Shown: in pieces, positions 20,421-30,253 of the stretch
How positions within the stretch are numbered: position 1 is the stretch's first letter
Layout of the letters: the number at the start of each line of letters is the position of its first letter
Position numbers and translations under genes: made by a program
The notes under the pieces: model-generated
The model's database searches: none
Told to the model about the DNA's origin: nothing
The model's input: only the letters and a program-made list of their open reading frames with translations
Assembly: GCA_003833135.1 (NCBI GenBank)
Contig: QZLH01000590.1
Span: 6,101-48,217, forward strand
Direction of reading: 5' to 3'
DNA length: 42,117 bases
Origin: Oehlia diaphana
Taxonomy: Eukaryota > Glomeromycota > Glomeromycetes > Glomerales > Glomeraceae

Positions 20421-21865
20421 TAGGTCTTCTCTTTACTCTTAGGCCCCTGGCTTTTCTTTACGTCTTCCTTTAGGTATGTGGGTTGTTGTGTAGGTTTGTG
20501 TGTGGGTTTGTGCGTGGGTGGTGTATGTTTGTGTATTTCCTTGCTCTTTCCCTCTCGTTCTCCCTTTCCCTCTCGCTCTCCCTTTCCCTCTCGTTCTCCC
20601 TTTCCCTCTCGTTCTCCCTTTCCCACTCGTTCTCCCCTTTCCCTCTCGTTCTCCCTTTCCCTCTCGTTCTCCCCTTTCCCTCTCGTTCTCCCTTTCCCAC
20701 TCGTTCTTCCCTCTCCCACTCGTTCTCCCCTTTCCCACTCGTTCTCCCCTTTCCCACTCGTTCTCCCCTTTCCCACTCGTTCTCCCCTTTNNNNNNNNNN
20801 NNNNNNNNNNNNNNNNNNNNNNNNNNNNNNNNNNNNNNNNNNNNNNNNNNNNNNNNNNNNNNNNNNNNNNNNNNNNNNNNNNNNNNNNNNNNNNNNNNNN
20901 NNNNNNNNNNNNNNNNNNNNNNNNNNNNNNNNNNNNNNNNNNNNNNNNNNNNNNNNNNNNNNNNNNNNNNNNNNNNNNNNNNNNNNNNNNNNNNNNNNNN
21001 NNNNNNNNNNNNNNNNNNNNNNNNNNNNNNNNNNNNNNNNNNNNNNNNNNNNNNNNNNNNNNNNNNNNNNNNNNNNNNNNNNNNNNNNNNNNNNNNNNNN
21101 NNNNNNNNNNNNNNNNNNNNNNNNNNNNNNNNNNNNNNNNNNNNNNNNNNNNNNNNNNNNNNNNNNNNNNNNNNNNNNNNNNNNNNNNNNNNNNNNNNNN
21201 NNNNNNNNNNNNNNNNNNNNNNNNNNNNNNNNNNNNNNNNNNNNNNNNNNNNNNNNNNNNNNNNNNNNNNNNNNNNNNNNNNNNNNNNNNNNNNNNNNNN
21301 NNNNNNNNNNNNNNNNNNNNNNNNNNNNNNNNNNNNNNNNNNNNNNNNNNNNNNNNNNNNNNNNNNNNNNNNNNNNNNNNNNNNNNNNNNNNNNNNNNNN
21401 NNNNNNNNNNNNNNNNNNNNNNNNNNNNNNNNNNNNNNNNNNNNNNNNNNNNNNNNNNNNNNNNNNNNNNNNNNNNNNNNNNNNNNNNNNNNNNNNNNNN
21501 NNNNNNNNNNNNNNNNNNNNNNNNNNNNNNNNNNNNNNNNNNNNNNNNNNNNNNNNNNNNNNNNNNNNNNNNNNNNNNNNNNNNNNNNNNNNNNNNNNNN
21601 NNNNNNNNNNNNNNNNNNNNNNNNNNNNNNNNNNNNNNNNNNNNNNNNNNNNNNCGTTCTCCCCTTTCCCTCTCGTTTTCCCCTTTCCCTCTCGCTCGTT
21701 CTCCCTTTCCCTCTCGTTTTCCCTTTCGTTTTCCCTTTCCCACTCGTTCTCCCCTCTCCCACTCGTTCTCCCTTTCCCTCTCGTTCTCCCCTTTCCCCCC
21801 TGATCAATGTTGCTGCACCTCAACGTGGTGATCAGGTGACAACAAGTTTTTTTAAAAGACTTGGC
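20420..21865 (-). repeat. Composite repeat, copy 2, expanded into a pyrimidine/purine minisatellite
   Basis: On the minus strand this has the same order as the copy at 15850-16050: TTCTATTTGTTGC, an A-run with AACTTGTTG, ACGTTGAGGTGCAGCAACAT, TTGATCAG, a purine tract, a CA-rich stretch and AGAGAAGACCTA. The purine tract, about 60 bp in copy 1, is here at least 390 sequenced bases of an 18-19 bp unit (plus strand CTCGTTCTCCCTTTCCC) plus an 864-base gap. All six frames are open through it because the unit lacks stop codons. These frames are artefacts, not genes. Confidence 0.85.
20791..21654. other. Assembly gap (864 N)
   Basis: Run of N inside the minisatellite. Sequence on both sides is the same 18-19 bp repeat, so the gap very probably holds more of it; the true length is unknown. 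Confidence 0.98.
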
Positions 21866-23100
21866 TAAGTCAGCAACAAATAGAATTACATATTGCATAA
21901 GTCATAAATCGATTTGTTCACTTTATTAAAAACATATAGCTAAATAAATAATTTGATATATATAATTTTTTAAGACTATTTGATTCTGAATTATTGTGCA
22001 AAGTTTTTCCATAATAACATTCTTAGGACTAGCACGTTGAAGAAATTTTAACATTCAAATTTAACAATGATTTTTATATGTTTTAAAAATCCTTTCAATC
22101 ATATTCCTTTTTTTTTGTAACACTGATAACTTGTTATTTTTTGTAATCAATTAATGTTGTAATAAAAAAGATCCAGAGTAAATAAACGTGACTGACTTTA
22201 ACGGTTACCGTTTTCCTAGTCTAACCAAATGTGCATTCTAAATTAAAGAAAAAATTGTCAATCAATATTATCATATTCCTGTGAATTATGCTTCCATCCA
22301 GGTGTTATTTTCCAATTGTATTGTATGTTATTAACCCAGTTATTTGATTTATACATTTTGAATATTAAAGTTAGCACCGTGAATTTACATCGCTACTAAT
22401 GAATAATTAGCCAAGTATATTACTATTCAATTTTTACATTTAAAAATGGCTAAAGAATCACCGTTTTACCTAAAAAAACTTTGATATAATGGTCTTTAAA
22501 ATAAAAATTTCGAATAATTACGTTGACAACTGTAGACACAATCTCAATATACGATGTACTGAATTTTGATTAACCGAAGCTTTTAGGTTCGTTTTATTAC
22601 ATCTTTTATTATATGAATATAGAAAACCAATAAAAATAAAATAAGAAAAAGCTACAGTATCAACTATATGTTAACGCCAGTAAACATAAATAATTCCCAA
22701 TGGTACAGCACTCTTTACTAGGCAGTTTCTACACTTATTATAGCTAAAGTTCAATTGTTTTAGATTTTAATTCGCAATTTACAATTAACAATCAATAATA
22801 ATGTGTTTTCCGTACCGAATTTTACTTATTAACTTTCTGTATATAAAAAATTTTCGATTTACCGAATCGTCCATATATCGAAGTTTTGATCCTGCTAGCG
22901 GATTTCGTTATATCGAGATTACATTGTATTATATGATTAATTTATCAATGATCAGTTGGATCATACTATGATTTCGCTAGACTAATTTTACAATATTGAA
23001 CGATGTAAATATAAATATCAGTGATAATTAATAATTAATATAGCCACCGAACAACTAATGTAATTATCCAATTTATTAAATTTATTAGGGCTTAAATACC
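21866..23100. other. AT-rich intergenic region
   Basis: No gene, long repeat or RNA was recognised; stops are frequent in all frames. Confidence 0.5.
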
Positions 23101-23357
23101 AAATCCAGAAGATCAGAAGGACGACTCAATCGGTTCGGTTTCGGAACGTGTCGGAACGTGTCGAATCGATGGCCAAAAACTGGTTTGGAACGGAGTTTGG
23201 AACCGAACCGATCAAAACCGGTTCTGATACGGTTTTTATAAAATGAAATAATATAATTCTTCTTATGATTTAATTATGATTTAAAACAAATTAGTTCAAA
23301 AAAAAAACGATATTTGAAATAATAAATTTTATTAAATGTTTTCTTTATTATTATTAA

Positions 23358-23987
23358 ATACCGTATAGCGCTGCATATACATATACTGTAGTACCCGGTA
23401 CTATTCAAGAATGTCCGCTTAGATTGAATAGTACCCGGGGGTACTATAGGAGGAGGGGATTGCTATAAAAAGGGGGTACATTGGAAGGGTACTAATTATG
23501 TGATAATAGAATTAAGTAATCAAAAGAACTTTAACGATTTTTCAATTCAATTTTCCGTTAATATTAAATAAAAACTTCAAAATGTAAAATGTAAAAAATT
23601 CTGATGAATTCAAATTACCATGATTCAGATCATATTTGTTATTGCGAACAAGAAACAAATTACGTTAACGTGTGGGATTAATAATGGGTGGCTTTGATTA
23701 CTAAGTTGATGATTCGTTAATAATTTTTTTTTTAATAATTTTGTCAGCTAAAATTTTATTACAATTAAATAAATTAAATAAAGTATATGTATATGTAGTA
23801 CATAAATTTTGATTAATACCGGTACTTTTTTATGATTAGTATCCGGGTACTATTCAAAATCAAATTTTGATTAGTACCGGGGTAATTAGTACCGGGGTAT
23901 TTTTCAAAAATACCCGAATGTGAATTTGAATTACTATTTGAAGGGGTACTATTACAGGGAGGTGCTGTATGCAGCGCTATACGGTAT
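23358..23987. mobile_element. 630-bp MITE with 20-bp perfect terminal inverted repeats
   Basis: ATACCGTATAGCGCTGCATA at 23358-23377 is the exact reverse complement of 23968-23987. Internally there are many copies of GTACCCGGTACTATTCA-like motifs in both orientations (for example near 23391, 23425, 23850, 23880), many themselves palindromic, so the single strand could fold extensively. No protein is coded. It appears inserted in the hAT remnant; AT-rich flanks hide a target duplication. Confidence 0.88.
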
Positions 23988-24159
23988 TATCTTTATTTAT
24001 TATTAAATGTTCGTTAATATGATTTAGTTATATACAGTTAAAGAATAATGTTCGCTATTTACAATGTTATTGTTATCAGTTATTGTTATTGTTACTGTTA
24101 ATTGTTCGCTATTTATAGTAACATTATTAAGTTTTATTTCACTGTTCAATTATTTACGG

Positions 24160-24363
24160 TTAAAGAATAAAATTTACATAATTATCTATCCACTTTTCGC
24201 ACATAAACTTGTCCTCGCCGTCTCTGGTAATAAACGATTCCGAGTCTTTGTAATCGCATTTTCGGCGATCGAAAACGCGACGCTCGTTGCTTGTATTTGT
24301 TAGATAGTCTCGAGCCATCTTACTTAAAACTGGAAACTCGTTTAAATGAGCTTGCCACCACAA
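24160..24363 (-). pseudogene. hAT dimerisation-domain remnant
   Basis: The frame begins WWQAHLNEFPVLSKMARDYL, the typical start of the hAT C-terminal dimerisation domain, then degenerates: the expected PATS/SERxFS part is reduced to TSNERRVF, and the last part SFITRDGEDKFMCEKWIDN is a corrupted RNRL...MCxKSWI region. It is a short broken piece of a transposase, different in sequence from the one at 17663. Confidence 0.75.
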
Positions 24364-24699
24364 ATGAGGTTGTTCAAGATAATGGCTTAAGTTATTTCAA
24401 TAGAAAAGAAGTGAATTTTGAATTTTTCTTGATTATCGATATTTAGTTAAACGTATATTGACAAGTATTAATTTAGTATACTACATTTTAAATTTTATTG
24501 TTTGGTAAAATAAGTCGAACAGAACCGGTTTTAAACCGACTTTGAGAGTCGACTCTCAGAGTCGACTCTCCTCTCATGGAACCGTTTGTTCCTTTCGCGC
24601 TGCTCGGTTCGGCTCAAAATGGTTCCGACATTCGGCTTCAAAACCGATTCAAGTCACACCATTTGGAAACTTTTTTCCATCCCTATGTATAACACAAGC

Positions 24700-25461
24700 C
24701 CGACTCTCAAATTCATAATCCCGAACGTTCCTGCAAAATCCTGATACTTATTATCCTGAAACTCATCTTTTTTGAATTTTTTTTAGACGCAATAATTTTA
24801 TACCTTGTAATGATTAATAATTCTATTATTATGTAATAATTTTAAAATATTGCGCAAGAATTAACGTCTTTATTGTAAAAAATAATACAAATCTATTATA
24901 ATAAACCGGATAAATCGATTATATTAAAACGTTTGATAAATTTCCAACCCGGTTATAAATCCGAACCGATTAAATCCGATTATAAATCCGGATATCGATA
25001 TAAAATTAATATTTTTTTGTTTATTAATATGTCGCAAAATTGAGTAATAATTAAAATATTTTTTTTTATATACTTTGCAAAATTTAATGAATTATTATTA
25101 ATGTTATGTTAGAATTTATGTTATTTAATAAAAATGTAATGTTTTGTATAATATAAATATATAATTTTTTTTAATATATTTTTTTATTCATGAGAATATT
25201 AAGTGTCAGAATAATGAGTATCGGGATTTTGAATTTTCTAGATTATGATTTGTTAGGATTTGTGAACGTCGGATTTCTTAGTAAAGAATGATAAATAAAT
25301 AATGACGCAAATTTTTTGCGATGATATCATTTGTTATTTATTAAATTAATATAAAAAAATTTTGAACTTTTTATAACTATACAAAAGAAATTGTTAAATT
25401 TCGTGGGGTTAATTTTAATTTAAATAAATAAATAAATAGTCACGTTATTTTATACAAATAA
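24700..25461. other. AT-rich intergenic region downstream of Kelch gene B
   Basis: No gene seen. Repeated ATAAATCCGAACCG or ATAAATCCGGAT motifs occur at about 24955-24995. Otherwise only A and T runs. Confidence 0.5.
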
Positions 25462-27054
25462 TTATTCGATGAATAAAATGTCATTTTTCTCATTTGGATA
25501 TTTTCTAAAAACTATAAATAAAGCTATCATAAAAGTAACAAATCCTAATGTACCAACAGAAATAGCTATTATTTGTATCGTTGTGATTTTTGTATTTGAT
25601 GAATGAGAATGGTTCTCTATAATAGGTCGTTCGAAACCTTCTACCAGATCAAAATCTGCATTTTCACCAATTTTATAAATCAAGATTTTATCACTACGAG
25701 CATTACCGTGTTTTGTATAAGCGAAACCTAGAAAAAAAAAATCAAACATAATAAATTATAAATTAGTATATATTTTTCATATAATAACAAAAAAGGAAAA
25801 AATAATATACTCAACCAAAAGAAATAAACATATAATCGTCAACTAAAGTTGCTGTATGGCCTTTATAAGGAGCTCCAAGATAAGTATCCTTATTACTATG
25901 GTACCATTCGTATGTATTTACATTTAATACTTCATAATAAGAATCTGCTGGATGTTTTGTAGTATAATCAGCGCCGCCAAATAAAATTATTCTTCTATCC
26001 TTTGCTTTTAAATATTCCAAAAAATAATTAGCATAATAAAATAAATAAATAAATAGAGATATTATCAATAATAAATTCAATACTTACTTAATACAGCTGA
26101 GTGAAATACTCTACTACTCGGTGGATCACTTGTTAACTTTTTTAAGAATGAATAATATATTTAACAAATATATTTTTGGATTTTCTGAAAATTATATAAT
26201 TACATACCTGTTGTCTCCAATTATTATTTATTGTATCATAAATATCTAACTATAAAAAGGGGATAAATCAACTAATTATTTATCATTGTCATTATTTTTT
26301 AAAAGTTTATAAAAAATTTATACAATTGACATACTTTGCCTATATCTATTAACCCCGCTGTGGTGAAAGCGTCACTACTTTTGCCAAAACCTCCTATATA
26401 AATAATAGAACTGGTTTCAGGTATGAAAGTAGCAGTATAACCATCTCTTGGAGTTGGAGCTGATGCAAAGTTAATACTAAGCCAAACTTTGTTAATTGTA
26501 TCAAAAGTATTCATTACGTTATAATATTGAATAGGACTAAGCTCCTTTGCCCCACCAAAAAGGTATGCTTTGCCATTACTATCTGTAGCAGCATTACTTG
26601 ACGTCCTTCTCATAGGTTCTTTACCAACATTAGTTGTCACAGTTTGCCATGTTTTTTCTGAAGTACTAAATGATTGCACTACTTCATTAGCATAATCAGT
26701 ATAATTTCCCATATGTCCATCAAACAAAAATATTGTATCCTTTGATTCCCCACCAACTGAAGTTGTTGCTCTATTATGTTCTGGTACACCAGTACTTAAA
26801 TAATTTAAATCTTCATATGGAAGTCCTTCACTTTGATTAAACGATTTTGAAACATCAAGAGTAAAAAAATCGTTTGTATATTTTGCAAAATCTGTATAAC
26901 CACCAAGAAAATAAATTTTATTTCCAACCAGCGTCGCCGTATGAAAAGATCTTTTCATAGGTACATATTGTTGACAATTTATAACATTAATGTGATAACT
27001 AATCAGACATAAAATAATTCCTAATATTCGAATTAATTTATTAAAAAGTCTCAT
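25462..27054 (-). CDS. Kelch-repeat membrane-anchored secreted protein (paralog B)
   Basis: Five exons on the minus strand: 27054-26335, 26249-26208, 26136-26088, 26004-25816, 25727-25462, giving 421 residues. Exons 2, 3 and 4 have exactly the same lengths (42, 49, 189 nt) and phases as in paralog A. A signal peptide ends at INVINC (about residue 27). Kelch strands include YFLGG, AYLFGG, IIYIGG and IILFGGADYTTKHPA. A single transmembrane helix (IIAISVGTLGFVTFMIALFIVF) sits near the C-terminus with a short tail ending ILFIE, as in paralog A. The Pro-rich PPATE linker of paralog A is absent. The donor of intron 4 must be GTTGAG (25815-25810), a weak site; reading through it meets TGA at once. 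Intron 4 is 88 nt here. Likely a surface or secretory-pathway propeller protein with unknown ligand, from a duplication about 12 kb apart. Confidence 0.9.
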
Positions 27055-27110
27055 TTCGAAAAAAAAAAAAAAATAAAGAAAAAAAAAAGAACGGACTTAA
27101 TGTCCGATGT

Positions 27111-27120
27111 ATATAAAAAT
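27111..27120 (-). promoter_or_regulatory. TATA-like element of Kelch gene B
   Basis: ATATAAAAAT on the plus strand (ATTTTTATAT on the minus strand) lies about 57 bp upstream of the ATG, at the same place and with the same A-rich leader and AAGAACGGA motif as before paralog A. Confidence 0.5.
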
Positions 27121-27378
27121 AGCAGAATATTTTTATTTCGTGTAACAACAAAATTATTATTATTTAGATTAAAATAGAAATTTTCGGATTTCCCGTTTCC
27201 TTATTAGCAGATTGTAAAAATAAAATTCATTTATAAATTTAAAAATTCATTTATGAATGAAAAAAAAAAAAGTTAACAAGGAATATTTTTAAATTTTATT
27301 GTTTATATGGTGTATTAAAAGAAACATTTGTAAGTAACTTGTCAGAAAATTGTCACTGAGAATTGCCTTTTTTGGTGT

Positions 27379-27483
27379 AGCTTAGAAGTTATGCACTTGC
27401 ACGTGATAGCTGTAACGTTAACTCTGGCCAGTTTGTACATTAATATCGTACACCCACTGTATATTAAGGAACCCCAATAATAG
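27379..27483 (+). repeat. Dispersed repeat, copy 2 (pair with 9738-9826)
   Basis: CTTAGAAGTTATGCACTTGC, TAACGTTAACTC and a TACATTAA region repeat the segment at 9738-9826. A near-duplicate GTATATTAAGGAACCCCA follows. Confidence 0.7.
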
Positions 27484-29189
27484 AAAGGAATTAATACTTG
27501 ATTTCACGTTATTTTACTAAAAACAAAAACGGAAACCATTGAGAGTCCGTCGCTTAATACGCTTAATAGTAACAATAATATATATATATATATAAATGGT
27601 TACAAAAATGTGACAAAGTGTTACAAAATGTGTTGCTAAAAATAAAGCGTTACAAAAAATGTGATACAAAACATAAAAGGAAATAAGCAGGGGCTAAATT
27701 AGAGTGACGTAGATGGAAGGAAGGAAAATACATGGGTAAAACCGGTACTACAAATTTATCCAATAAATAGTCCTTCGCTACGCTCCGGACAATCAATAAA
27801 AATGCGCTGGACATTTTCCTGACAGCCTAACGCTGGCAGTTTGATCACGTGTTCGTGCATAACTCTGCATAACATTGGCCAAACTTGTCAGGCAAATGTC
27901 TTTCAGGAAATCATCCGCCGGGAAATCGTGCCGTAACCAAAAGATAAATAATCATATTGTGTATGAAAACGTATTTTAAATTAAATCTGGAAGATTCGTT
28001 AAATGGACGTCTGTACACAAGCCAATCTAGAAAGGAAAATTCTTGATGGCAATTTTTTTATTTCGAAAAGTGAGAACTACAAAAAATCCTAAAAAACTTT
28101 TTCGAAAAGTGTTAGAACTCCAAAAAATCTTGAAACCTTTTTCAGGAAAATACACTATTATCAAATAAATGCAATATAAGACAATAATTGGTTGCTTATT
28201 ATTTGAAGGCTGAATTTAAAATCGGGAATATACTGTATATCCACCTCTTTTATTTTTAAATGAATAACCAAAAATGCTTTTGCCAATGTACAGTATTACC
28301 AAATACCAAACATCATTGATAATATTAGGTAGGACACGAAAAATATTATATTCCACAGATCCAATATCTTATGTAATAATAAAGTTATTATTTATAAATG
28401 GTATATACAATGCATAAAAAAAAGAAATAATTATTGTCAGAATAAATAAGCTGTATTTGATGTCACAGTAGGCCCTTACCGGATAATCTATTTATCCGTG
28501 AACACAGACCCTCACATTAAAACCATGACCACTACGCAAGGACACAACTATATCAATTATATGATTATGACAATGTCTATCAGGAAAGTCGTCATTTATA
28601 GATAATCTAGTTTTTTTTTTAATTATTCTCCTACACATTAATGTGTATTTATATTTCTGAATCACTTTTTTAAAAATAAATTAAATAAAATAAGCAAAGT
28701 CATAAAAAATCAAACAATGCAATAAATAATAATACGCAGTTTAATAAAATTATAGGAGATTATACAATAATTTTGCGTTCTAGAAAAATATATTATGAAA
28801 TTCGATTAATACTGCTACGATACGGATTCACTTCTTGCAAACACTTAAAATTATTAGAGTATGACGCCAAATTTACCAATCTTTTCTGTTTTTAAACTTC
28901 ATTTACTTCATTTGAATTCGTGTGGTGTAACAAATATTACGATTAACTTTTTTGGTCGCTCAGTTCTTTAACAATGCCACAATAACAATCCGTAGTAAAA
29001 AAAAAAAATCAAATTTTAAATTTTTTTATTGATAATTCAAAAATATGCAATTGTTTCTAACGCTAGATCCTAAATGTATTTATTAGACAAAGGCTTAGTG
29101 TGTCACAATAAGATTGATACTTAATAAAACCTTATTGGTGAACTTTGCACTACTTTGATGTATTTAAAATCAAGAATCTAACAACAACA

Positions 29190-29190
<1 letters not shown>
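27484..29190. other. Intergenic region with microsatellite and repeat debris
   Basis: A TA microsatellite lies at about 27578-27594, followed by several GTTACAAAAAATGTG-like direct repeats up to 27670. The 27760-27960 part is richer in GC, with paired CTGACAGCC / TGTCAGGCA motifs, and looks like a transposon fragment. No open frame is supported. Confidence 0.45.

Positions 29191-29220
<30 letters not shown>
29191..29220. repeat. Poly-A tract of 30 bases upstream of the CYTH gene
   Basis: Thirty uninterrupted A residues 40 bp before the ATG at 29261, preceded by ACAACAACAC. It lies in the likely promoter or 5' UTR. Confidence 0.95.
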
Positions 29221-29222
<2 letters not shown>

Positions 29223-29260
29223 ATTCGACAATTAAAAAATCTCTTCAAAAATTATTAATA

Positions 29261-30070
29261 ATGAATAATCTATTTACTAAGAGAGGAATATTATATAAAA
29301 TTCCTCTCGCCCAATATATAAAAAATGCAATGAAACAACAAAAACTTTATAATACACAACAGAATCATTTTGAAGTAGAACGAAAATTCAAATTTGATGG
29401 TTCAAAAGTTATTTTGTTGGAAAAAAATAACGGAAAAAAACTTTTTGATAATGTCACTTTTATCTCTGAAAAATCATTTACTGACGTTTATTACGATAAT
29501 CAATCGGAAAATTATCCATTAACCACAAATGATATTTGGCTTCGTAATCGGGATAACAAATGGGAATGCAAAACACCTGTTAATTTAACCGCTTCAATGG
29601 ATTCTTATCATGAACTTGATGATACCAATATCATTAAAGAATTTCTTGATAAAAAATTGGATGTTAATAAAAGACGGTCAGAAAATATTCATTATAATAA
29701 AGAAGAATTTAAAGATTTTTTATTTAAAAAATACAATCTCACGCCAATTTGTACGATAATTACTCAACGTCGTAACTATCTTCTTAATAATAAATTTACT
29801 ATGGTTTTGGATACCGCAGACTTTGGACATTCGGTCGGTGAAATTGAATTGATAGTTGAATCTCAGGACAAGGTACAAGACGCAGAAAAAAGAATTGCAC
29901 TTTTTATGAAAGAACATGATTGGTTTTTTGAAACTGATGGTATAGTGATGGGTAAATTATTAGCATATATCTCTAGATTTAACAAGAAACAATGGGAATG
30001 CATGAATAATTCCAACATGCTTAAGAAAAAATTATTCCCGGAAACCTTGGATAATGTTGTAACTAAGTAA
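29261..30070 (+). CDS. CYTH-domain triphosphatase, thiamine-triphosphatase-like
   Basis: Intronless frame of 269 residues. The core follows the triphosphate tunnel fold: EVERK at 38-42 (ExExK signature), DVYYD at 75-79, IWLRNR at 92-97, WECK at 101-104, TQRRNY at 168-173, VLDTADFGHSVGEIE at 182-196, and GKLLAYISRF near 231-240. The order and wording, especially LDTADFG-x2-VGE-x-E and KL-x2-Y, match animal thiamine triphosphatase (THTPA), which hydrolyses thiamine triphosphate to the diphosphate with Mg2+; other CYTH proteins use tripolyphosphate or make cAMP. About 37 extra residues precede the core; they hold several basic residues and could be an organelle-targeting or leader segment. The gene is convergent with the viperin gene, stops 183 bp apart. 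The exact substrate is inferred. Confidence 0.85.
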   Translation: MNNLFTKRGILYKIPLAQYIKNAMKQQKLYNTQQNHFEVERKFKFDGSKVILLEKNNGKKLFDNVTFISEKSFTDVYYDNQSENYPLTTNDIWLRNRDNKWECKTPVNLTASMDSYHELDDTNIIKEFLDKKLDVNKRRSENIHYNKEEFKDFLFKKYNLTPICTIITQRRNYLLNNKFTMVLDTADFGHSVGEIELIVESQDKVQDAEKRIALFMKEHDWFFETDGIVMGKLLAYISRFNKKQWECMNNSNMLKKKLFPETLDNVVTK

Positions 30071-30253
30071 AGAGGAAAAAAAAAATTTTTTATTATAAAT
30101 AAATATATAATAAACTCATGATAATAATAAAATGATAAAAATAATAATAAAAATAATATATATATATAAAATATAAAAATATATACAAAATATGATAAAC
30201 ATTTAAATAAAAAAAAAATTTACAATAATTGTAATAATTGTTCATTTTACATT
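30071..30253. terminator. Shared 3' region between convergent CYTH and viperin genes
   Basis: A short A/T-only spacer separates the two stop codons. AATAAA-like signals are present for both directions (for example ATAAATAAATATATAATAAA near 30095-30114 on plus). The two mRNAs probably overlap or end within this spacer. Confidence 0.45.

Larger units (their letters stand above)
23110..24690 (-). mobile_element. hAT-like remnant with GAACCGG subterminal repeats and nested MITE
   Basis: Clusters of AACCGG/CCGGTT and TCGGAACG motifs at about 23120-23240 and 24515-24670 flank a decayed transposase C-terminus (24363-24160) and a palindromic MITE. The right side ends with TTTTTTCCATCCCTA, like hAT termini. 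GAGAGTCGACTCTC at 24544-24557 is a perfect 14-bp palindrome. The motif family matches the element at 7428-9340. Exact ends are not fixed. Confidence 0.5.

Noticed and set aside
20420..21898. Six long open frames on both strands across the minisatellite and N gap
   Set aside because: They are open only because the 18-19 bp unit has no stops and N is read as X; simultaneous opening in all frames is a repeat artefact.
24064..24303. 79-codon hydrophobic plus-strand frame
   Set aside because: It is antisense to the hAT dimerisation-domain remnant and made of low-complexity TTATTG repeats.
29720..29917. Minus-strand frame inside the CYTH gene
   Set aside because: Shadow of a well-supported coding sequence.
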